The notes under the pieces were generated by a model. The model made no database searches. It was not told the origin of the DNA and was given only the letters and a program-made list of their open reading frames with translations. A DNA stretch of 18,816 nt, taken from assembly GCA_030728235.1 (NCBI GenBank), contig JANRAA010000181.1:1-18816 (forward strand), given 5' to 3'. Shown here one piece after another: positions 14,170 to 18,816 of the stretch. Position 1 is the stretch's first letter. Each line of letters starts with the position of its first letter. Source of the stretch: Flavobacteriales bacterium (GTDB lineage Bacteria; Bacteroidota; Bacteroidia; Flavobacteriales_D; Sanyastnellaceae). Position numbers and translations under genes: made by a program.

Positions 14170-14772
14170 ATGGCTTTTGAGTTACCAAATCTTCCGTATG
14201 CGTTCGACGCATTGGAACCACATATTGATGCCCGCACCATGGAAATTCACCATGACAAGCACCACGCAGGGTACACCAACAATTTGAACGCTGCCATTGC
14301 TGGCACTCCGATGGAGTCGATGTCGATCGAAGAGATCTGCGCAAATGTTGGCGACAACGCAGCAGTGCGCAACAACGGTGGCGGTTATTACAACCACAAC
14401 TTGTTTTGGACTGTGATGACACCAAACGGTGGTGGAGCGCCAACTGGGGCAGTAGCAACCGCTATTGATGCCGCATTTGGTTCGTTCGACGCTTTCAAAG
14501 AAGCCTTTTCGAAAGCAGCAGCTACCCGTTTTGGATCAGGATGGGCATGGTTGTGCGTCAAAGGTGGCAAGTTAGAAGTATGTTCTAGCGCCAACCAAGA
14601 CAACCCATTGATGCCAGGAGTAGGTTGCGGAGGCACGCCAATTCTCGGACTTGATGTATGGGAGCACGCGTACTACTTGAACTATCAGAACCGTCGTCCA
14701 GACTACATCACTGCATTTTTCAATGTTATCAATTGGGATGAAGTGAACAAGCGTATGGCTGCGGCAATGTAA
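14170..14772 (+). CDS. sodA: Superoxide dismutase, manganese-type signature
   Basis: Converts superoxide to oxygen and hydrogen peroxide. All four metal ligands are present: His27 (MEIHHDKHH), His76 (YYNHNLFW), Asp162 and His166 (LDVWEHAYY). The residue set that separates Mn from Fe enzymes favours manganese: glycines at 70-72 before YYNHN, and an active-site glutamine at 143 in the loop ANQDNPLMPG. Iron enzymes place the glutamine in the earlier helix. A cambialistic enzyme is possible. No signal peptide is visible, so it should be cytoplasmic. The 200-residue length is typical. The gene stands alone with its own promoter and a strong terminator. The glycines and alanines at its end (KRMAAAM) are unremarkable. 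Confidence 0.95.
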   Translation: MAFELPNLPYAFDALEPHIDARTMEIHHDKHHAGYTNNLNAAIAGTPMESMSIEEICANVGDNAAVRNNGGGYYNHNLFWTVMTPNGGGAPTGAVATAIDAAFGSFDAFKEAFSKAAATRFGSGWAWLCVKGGKLEVCSSANQDNPLMPGVGCGGTPILGLDVWEHAYYLNYQNRRPDYITAFFNVINWDEVNKRMAAAM

Positions 14773-14789
14773 TTTTAAAACAGCTTTTG

Positions 14790-14821
14790 AAAAGCCACTT
14801 GCGAAAGCAGGTGGCTTTTTT
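14790..14821 (+). terminator. Intrinsic terminator of the superoxide dismutase gene
   Basis: AAAAGCCAC (14790-14798) pairs with GTGGCTTTT, then a T-G wobble and TGC/GCA close a GAAA tetraloop. T residues run through 14821. A strong rho-independent terminator 17 bp after the stop. Confidence 0.9.
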
Positions 14822-14834
14822 GTTGCACACTACT

Positions 14835-14842
14835 TACCTTTA
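14835..14842 (+). promoter_or_regulatory. Possible -7 box for ispD
   Basis: TACCTTTA matches the -7 consensus at seven of eight positions and ends only 4 bp before ATG 14847, immediately after the upstream terminator. No -33 TTG lies at the right distance. If real, the ispD message would be leaderless. Confidence 0.35.
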
Positions 14843-14846
14843 CCGC

Positions 14847-15497
14847 ATGCGCCAAGTCATAATCGTAGCTGGAGGAATAGGCAAGCGGATGGGAGCCGAA
14901 ATGCCGAAACAGTTTTTGGAAGTCGACCAAAAGCCAATCATCGTGCACACCATCGAGCGCTTTCGCAGCTTCGATTCAGGCATGGGGGTTATCGTTGTGC
15001 TACCCGAACAATGGGTGAGCTATTTTCAAGACCTTGCTGTGAAGTTCAATATCAACTGTCAGGTGGCCATAGGAGGCGCTGAGCGCTTTCAATCTGTTCA
15101 AAACGGGTTAGAGCTCGCTACCGCAGATGTTGTTGCCGTGCACGATGCTGTTCGTCCGCTCGTGAGCAATGAAACCCTTCGCAATGTTTTCGATGCTGCA
15201 GAGTCAACAGGAGCAGCCATTCCAGTGATTGCACTTTCTGAGAGTTTGCGGCGTGTGTCCGACAATGGATCGGTGGCGCTGAACAGAAGCGAGCACCGGT
15301 TGGTGCAGACACCCCAAGTTTTTAGACTCGACATCCTCAAAGCGGCATACCAACAACCTTACGACCCTGTTTTCACCGATGATGCCTCGGTTGTGGAGGC
15401 CAGCGGCAAGCAGATAAGTCTTGTGTCAGGAAATGTTGAGAATATTAAAATTACGACTCCTGCTGATCTCCAGCTGTTTCATAGTTTTCTGCAGTAA
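14847..15497 (+). CDS. ispD: 2-C-methyl-D-erythritol 4-phosphate cytidylyltransferase
   Basis: Joins CTP and methylerythritol phosphate in the non-mevalonate route to isoprenoid precursors. The CTP-binding N-terminus reads VAGGIGKRMGAEMPKQFLEV. It is followed by the family signature VAVHDAVRPLVS, TPQVFR, TDDASVVE and the C-terminal VSGNVENIKITTPADL, all in order. At 216 residues it is the usual length. The frame extends upstream to 14787, but those 20 residues would be encoded by the preceding terminator, so ATG 14847 (MRQVIIVAGG) is the start. The 3' end overlaps the convergent CPBP protease gene by 47 nt, so the last 15 codons are read on both strands. Other isoprenoid genes are not in the window. 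Confidence 0.95.
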   Translation: MRQVIIVAGGIGKRMGAEMPKQFLEVDQKPIIVHTIERFRSFDSGMGVIVVLPEQWVSYFQDLAVKFNINCQVAIGGAERFQSVQNGLELATADVVAVHDAVRPLVSNETLRNVFDAAESTGAAIPVIALSESLRRVSDNGSVALNRSEHRLVQTPQVFRLDILKAAYQQPYDPVFTDDASVVEASGKQISLVSGNVENIKITTPADLQLFHSFLQ

Positions 15498-16422
15498 GTC
15501 GACTGAGATAGGCAGGCTTCACTATGTCCCACTTGCTTTTTTGAATCACCACCCAAAACATCAGGCTGAATACCAACGCCGATAGCAATAGTAGAATAGG
15601 ATTTAACGCGGCTTCTTCCATTTGTGCCTCACCAATGCTTGCACTGCCTGCAAAATATGCTGCAGTAACAGCCATGGCGTTGTTTATGAAGTGCGCCAGC
15701 ACGCTGCTCCAAATGCTGCCAGTGTGAACCAAGAGGTAGCCGAAGAAGACACCAAGCAGCATGCGCGGAAGAAAACCATAGAACTGAAAGTGGATGAAGC
15801 TAAAGACGAAAGCCGACGTCCATATACCCACGTGGATGTTGTTGAACGCTTTTGCGAGTTGCGCTTGCACGACACCACGAAAGACAAACTCTTCAGCCAA
15901 GGCCGGTAACACGGCAACAACAAATAGCATCAGCAAGTATTCTGAAAAAGAGTTCATCGTTAACAGCACCTCCGTCATTTTCGCCAGGTTATCTTCGCTC
16001 GGTTTGAGCAAGCCTTCGAGGTAGCTGCCCTCAGGAATCAAGGCATTGTTGATTTCGAAAGCCGCTTGGATCAGTGGCATTGAAAACATCGCGAGGAAAG
16101 GAACAAGCAGAATCGTCATGCGCGGCACACCCATCCAAAAGCCGTTTACCGACCTCTTTCCCATCATCAGAACAAATAAACACGACGCACCCAAAACGCC
16201 AATTATCTGGTTTGAAGCGTTGATTACACGCAGTGCGCAAACCTTTATTTCATCGAATGGTTCAGTTGTAATCGACTGAAGGTCAGACATTGGGCTGTTG
16301 CAAATCCATGAGCTGAGGGCGATGCCAACACCTGCCGAAGTAGCCACAAGCATGAGTACGATGCACGCGAAAAACACCACTTTTAGCAAAGGATGCATTG
16401 TTTGGAAAGAACTTCGAATCAT
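15451..16422 (-). CDS. CPBP family intramembrane metalloprotease (CAAX protease/bacteriocin-processing)
   Basis: A multi-span membrane protein of the CPBP (Abi/type II CAAX) family. The catalytic signatures are intact: EEFVFRG (motif 1, EE---R), FSFIHFQFYGFLPRM (motif 2, F---H) and VLAHFINNAM (motif 3, H---N). These residues form the buried glutamate/histidine active site in the family. About seven or eight hydrophobic segments can be seen, including KVVFFACIVLMLVATSAGVG near the N-terminus and ILLLLSALVFSLMFWVVIQ near the end. The target protein is unknown; bacterial relatives act in bacteriocin immunity or membrane protein processing. The frame begins at a TTG (16464), but ATG 16422 gives a more natural 323-residue protein; ATG 16398 is also possible. 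It overlaps ispD by 47 nt at the 3' ends. Confidence 0.88.
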   Translation of the reverse strand: MIRSSFQTMHPLLKVVFFACIVLMLVATSAGVGIALSSWICNSPMSDLQSITTEPFDEIKVCALRVINASNQIIGVLGASCLFVLMMGKRSVNGFWMGVPRMTILLVPFLAMFSMPLIQAAFEINNALIPEGSYLEGLLKPSEDNLAKMTEVLLTMNSFSEYLLMLFVVAVLPALAEEFVFRGVVQAQLAKAFNNIHVGIWTSAFVFSFIHFQFYGFLPRMLLGVFFGYLLVHTGSIWSSVLAHFINNAMAVTAAYFAGSASIGEAQMEEAALNPILLLLSALVFSLMFWVVIQKSKWDIVKPAYLSRLTAENYETAGDQQES

Positions 16423-16440
16423 AAAGCGTGTTTCATTTCG

Positions 16441-16448
16441 TAAATTTG
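16441..16448 (+). promoter_or_regulatory. -7 box of the dus gene
   Basis: TAAATTTG matches TAnnTTTG exactly, 25 bp before ATG 16474, so the leader would be about 20 nt. No TTG is found at the -33 position. It sits in the gap between the divergent CPBP and dus starts. Confidence 0.5.
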
Positions 16449-16473
16449 CGTCGAATTTGTTCAATTTCCACGG

Positions 16474-17460
16474 ATGGTCAAAATTGGGTCGATAGAGTTG
16501 GGTGATTTTCCCTTGTTGTTAGCTCCTATGGAGGATGTTAGCGACCCACCTTTTCGTGCGCTCTGCAAAGAGCACGGAGCAGATTTGATGTACACAGAAT
16601 TTATTTCCAGCGAAGGGTTGATTCGTGACGCTGCGAAGAGTGTGCAGAAACTCGACATATTTGAGTACGAACGTCCGATCGGTATCCAAATTTTTGGAAG
16701 TGAAATAGAATCCATGCGGAAAGCTACTGAAATTACGGCAGCCGCTGGCCCAGATATCATCGATATCAACTACGGATGTCCGGTAAAAAAGGTAGCGTGC
16801 AAGGGCGCTGGCGCTGGAATCTTGCAAGACATCCCGAAAATGGTTTCCATGACACGTGAAATCGTCAATTCAACCCATTTGCCGGTTACCGTAAAAACCC
16901 GATTGGGCTGGGATGAAGATACCAAGTACATTGTAGAAGTAGCTGAGCGCTTACAAGATGTGGGTATTCAAGCCATTTCAATTCACGGAAGAACGCGAAA
17001 GCAGATGTACAAGGGCGATGCCGATTGGACCTTGATTTCGGAGGTGAAGAACAATCCCCGCATGCGCATACCTGTGTTCGGAAATGGCGACATCGACACC
17101 CCTGAAAAGGCCGTTGAATACCGCGATCGGTATGGTGTTGACGGCATCATGATTGGACGGGCCAGCATTGGTTATCCGTGGGTTTTCAACGAGATCAAGC
17201 ACTTCATGGCTACAGGTACACATTTGGCACCTCCTACCATTTCAGATCGTGTAGATGCCGCCGGAAAACACTTGTCGATGGCAGTGAGATGGAAAGGAGA
17301 ACACCTTGGTTTGGTAGAGATGCGCCGCCACTATGCCAACTATTTCAAAGGTTTACCGCACTTCAAAGAGTACCGCATGCAGTTGGTGACAGGAGAGTCT
17401 GTTGACCTTGTAAATACTACGCTAGAAGAAATCCGCGGGATGTTTCAAGATCAGTATTAA
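16474..17460 (+). CDS. dusB: tRNA-dihydrouridine synthase (DusB type)
   Basis: FMN-dependent enzyme that reduces specific uridines in tRNA to dihydrouridine. The N-terminal LLAPMEDVSDPPFR (FMN binding), the catalytic Cys102 in DINYGCPVKKV followed by GAGAGIL, the phosphate-binding ISIHGRTRKQMYKGDADW, and the PVFGNGDI and GIMIGRASIGYPWVF loops follow in the correct order. The 328-residue length and the NYGCPVKKV variant fit the DusB group; the subgroup call is less sure than the family. ATG 16474 (MVKIGSIELGDFPLLL) is the standard start in relatives. Its TAA stop shares the palindrome TTAA with the stop of the convergent permease gene, so the two genes overlap by 3 nt. Confidence 0.93.
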   Translation: MVKIGSIELGDFPLLLAPMEDVSDPPFRALCKEHGADLMYTEFISSEGLIRDAAKSVQKLDIFEYERPIGIQIFGSEIESMRKATEITAAAGPDIIDINYGCPVKKVACKGAGAGILQDIPKMVSMTREIVNSTHLPVTVKTRLGWDEDTKYIVEVAERLQDVGIQAISIHGRTRKQMYKGDADWTLISEVKNNPRMRIPVFGNGDIDTPEKAVEYRDRYGVDGIMIGRASIGYPWVFNEIKHFMATGTHLAPPTISDRVDAAGKHLSMAVRWKGEHLGLVEMRRHYANYFKGLPHFKEYRMQLVTGESVDLVNTTLEEIRGMFQDQY

Positions 17461-18665
17461 GCGAACCTTTTGATGAGGTAACGCACCATGGATGTTGAGA
17501 ACAGCACGCCAATGGTAAGCACGGTAGTAAGAATGGCTACAATATCTAGAAGCCGCACCTCAATGGGGTACGATGGCACAATCGATCCTTCGAGTTTTAT
17601 AAAGCCAAATTTCTGTTGAAGTAGACAAAGAGAAAGACCGATGATTGTTCCGATGGCGGCGCCAACGATATTGATCAATACTCCTTGATAAGAGAATATC
17701 TGCCTGATAGCTTGAGGCGTTAGGCCCACGCTCTTTAAAATGAAAATATCCTTCTTTTTCTCAATGATGAGCATGGTGAGTGATGCAATGATGTTGAATC
17801 CTGCGATGAGCAGAATGAATGTGAGAATCAAGAAGGTCGCCCACTTTTCAGATCGGTTTGTTTTGTGGATGATTTCATTTTTATCGTACCGTGTTTCAAC
17901 TACGAAGTCATCGCCCAGTTTTTCGCGCAGCAGTGCTTTCATGTCGTCGGCATCCTCGCCGCTGGCGAGCGAAATATCAAGCTGGCTCACCTCGTTGTCG
18001 TAGCTCAAGAGCTCACGTGCATAGTCGAGCGGAGTGAGGATGTACTTCACATCCATTTCGGCATTTACGCTGAACACGCCCGACACCAGAATCGGCAGGG
18101 TGTTGAGGGCTTTGTCTTTATACCGCGCCAGTTTTTTACCGCGAATGGGGGCGCTGAGGGTAATGATGGGGTAGTCTTCGGGGTGATACGGAATGCCCAA
18201 TTCAGATTGGATGCCATACCCGGGAATGGCACATGGAATGTCGGAGCGATACAGTTCGAAGGTGCCTGCGCGCATAACATCGCGTACGTTCGTTACCTCC
18301 TGAAAAAGGGTGTCGACCCCTTTGATTGTGGCCACAGAAGGCTGTCCGTCGAACCGCACAATCACATCGTCTTCAAGCACCGAGGAGATGACCCCGATGC
18401 CTTCTACCGAAGTGATGACAACCAGCAAGCTATCGGTTGCTTCGAACACCTTTCCTTTGGCAGGGGAGATGGAGATTTCAGAGTCGAACGTGCTAAATAA
18501 GTCAGAAACCAGCGTTTCGATGCCGTTGAGGGCTGAAAGAATCGCGATCATGGCCGTGGTAACGCATGCCACAACGAACATCGAGATGCCAGAAATGACA
18601 TTGATGATGTTGCGTGACTTCTTAGAAAAGAGGTACCTACGTGATATGAATAGCGAAATGTTCAC
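17457..18665 (-). CDS. ABC transporter permease, LolC/LolE-like (FtsX domain)
   Basis: Inner-membrane subunit of the LolCDE-type system that releases lipoproteins for the outer membrane, or of a related MacB-like exporter. The N-terminus (ISRRYLFSKKSRNIINVISG) and the first membrane span (about 20-46, VACVTTAMIAILSALNG) match the family. A periplasmic domain of about 225 residues follows, then three spans (about 277-300, 320-345, 365-395) with the FtsX-like sequence IEKKKDIFILKSVGLTPQAI between them. At 402 residues it is of normal length. The start is a GTG at 18665, and no clear ribosome binding site or promoter box precedes it. The ATPase partner is outside the window. LolC and LolE cannot be separated here; Bacteroidota usually carry one or two such genes. 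Confidence 0.88.
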   Translation of the reverse strand: MNISLFISRRYLFSKKSRNIINVISGISMFVVACVTTAMIAILSALNGIETLVSDLFSTFDSEISISPAKGKVFEATDSLLVVITSVEGIGVISSVLEDDVIVRFDGQPSVATIKGVDTLFQEVTNVRDVMRAGTFELYRSDIPCAIPGYGIQSELGIPYHPEDYPIITLSAPIRGKKLARYKDKALNTLPILVSGVFSVNAEMDVKYILTPLDYARELLSYDNEVSQLDISLASGEDADDMKALLREKLGDDFVVETRYDKNEIIHKTNRSEKWATFLILTFILLIAGFNIIASLTMLIIEKKKDIFILKSVGLTPQAIRQIFSYQGVLINIVGAAIGTIIGLSLCLLQQKFGFIKLEGSIVPSYPIEVRLLDIVAILTTVLTIGVLFSTSMVRYLIKRFA

Positions 18666-18708
18666 GGGGTGTGAATAAACGAAGAAAAGCCGAGATAGCG
18701 AACGAAAA

Positions 18709-18816
18709 TGAGTGTGAGTTTACTTCCAGGCCAGCACGATGATGCCGTTGCCATTGAGGTGCGCCATGTGGCTATCGATCCAGTTCAAAACAATGGTAAC
18801 TGGAAAAGCGAAGATG
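18709..18816 (+). CDS. Possible N-terminal fragment of a plus-strand gene (strand uncertain)
   Basis: From an ATG at 18709 the plus strand is open to the window edge for 36 codons: MSVSLLPGQHDDAVAIEVRH, then VAIDPVQNNGNWKSED. The composition is that of an ordinary soluble protein. The minus strand is also open here, for 31 codons ending at a TAA at 18720-18722 with ...NGIIVLAWK as the last residues, and could instead be the tail of a gene upstream of the permease. I recognise no family in either reading. The sequence between the permease start and this point shows no promoter or terminator. Confidence 0.3.

Noticed and set aside
17865..18500. A 211-codon open frame on the plus strand opposite the permease gene.
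   Set aside because: It lies wholly inside the permease gene, whose family match is clear, and its translation shows no recognisable domain. It is the antisense shadow of that gene.

Overview
The window reads as a chromosomal segment of a Bacteroidota bacterium, probably a flavobacterium or close relative. Three things point there. Many genes are preceded by the -7 box TAnnTTTG typical of that phylum's main sigma factor rather than by a TATAAT box. Shine-Dalgarno sequences are weak or absent. The gene families (beta-propeller/Y_Y_Y sensor, a DUF2795-like small acidic protein, LolC/E-like permease, S41 peptidase) are typical of the group. I see no insertion sequence, prophage, CRISPR array, tRNA or rRNA. 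It looks like ordinary core chromosome with short operons facing one another.

Layout. 1-868 (minus): a membrane protein running off the left edge, preceded by a small HPt-like protein that lacks the phospho-accepting histidine. 872-1124: intergenic, with a terminator-like hairpin and a 9-bp direct repeat. 1125-5565 (plus): dTDP-4-dehydrorhamnose reductase, a phosphohexomutase and a soluble hybrid histidine kinase, each start overlapping the previous stop. 5570-6091 (minus): CvpA-family protein. 6153-7912 (plus): GNAT acetyltransferase overlapping an aspartate kinase. 7913-8156: a 244-bp intergenic stretch whose plus strand has a promoter-like box, a three-way-junction fold and a terminator-like hairpin, a candidate small RNA. 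8157-8378 (minus): DUF2795-like protein with a clear promoter and terminator. 8522-11913 (minus): a large propeller sensor with a C-terminal adenylyl cyclase domain, overlapping a cobalamin adenosyltransferase. 11986-14115 (plus): deoxycytidylate deaminase and an S41 peptidase. 14170-14821 (plus): Mn-type superoxide dismutase with terminator. 14847-15497 (plus): IspD, overlapping tail to tail a CPBP intramembrane protease (minus). 16474-17460 (plus): DusB-type tRNA-dihydrouridine synthase, sharing its stop region with a LolC/E-like permease (minus, 17457-18665). The last 150 bases hold the edge of a gene whose strand I cannot settle.

Most genes are housekeeping: sugar nucleotides, lysine/threonine entry, pyrimidine nucleotides, isoprenoids, oxidative defence, tRNA modification and envelope. 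Two signalling proteins stand out: a cytoplasmic PAS hybrid kinase translationally coupled to sugar-phosphate genes, and a predicted periplasm-sensing adenylyl cyclase. The most interesting non-coding signal is the candidate structured RNA at about 7963-8088.
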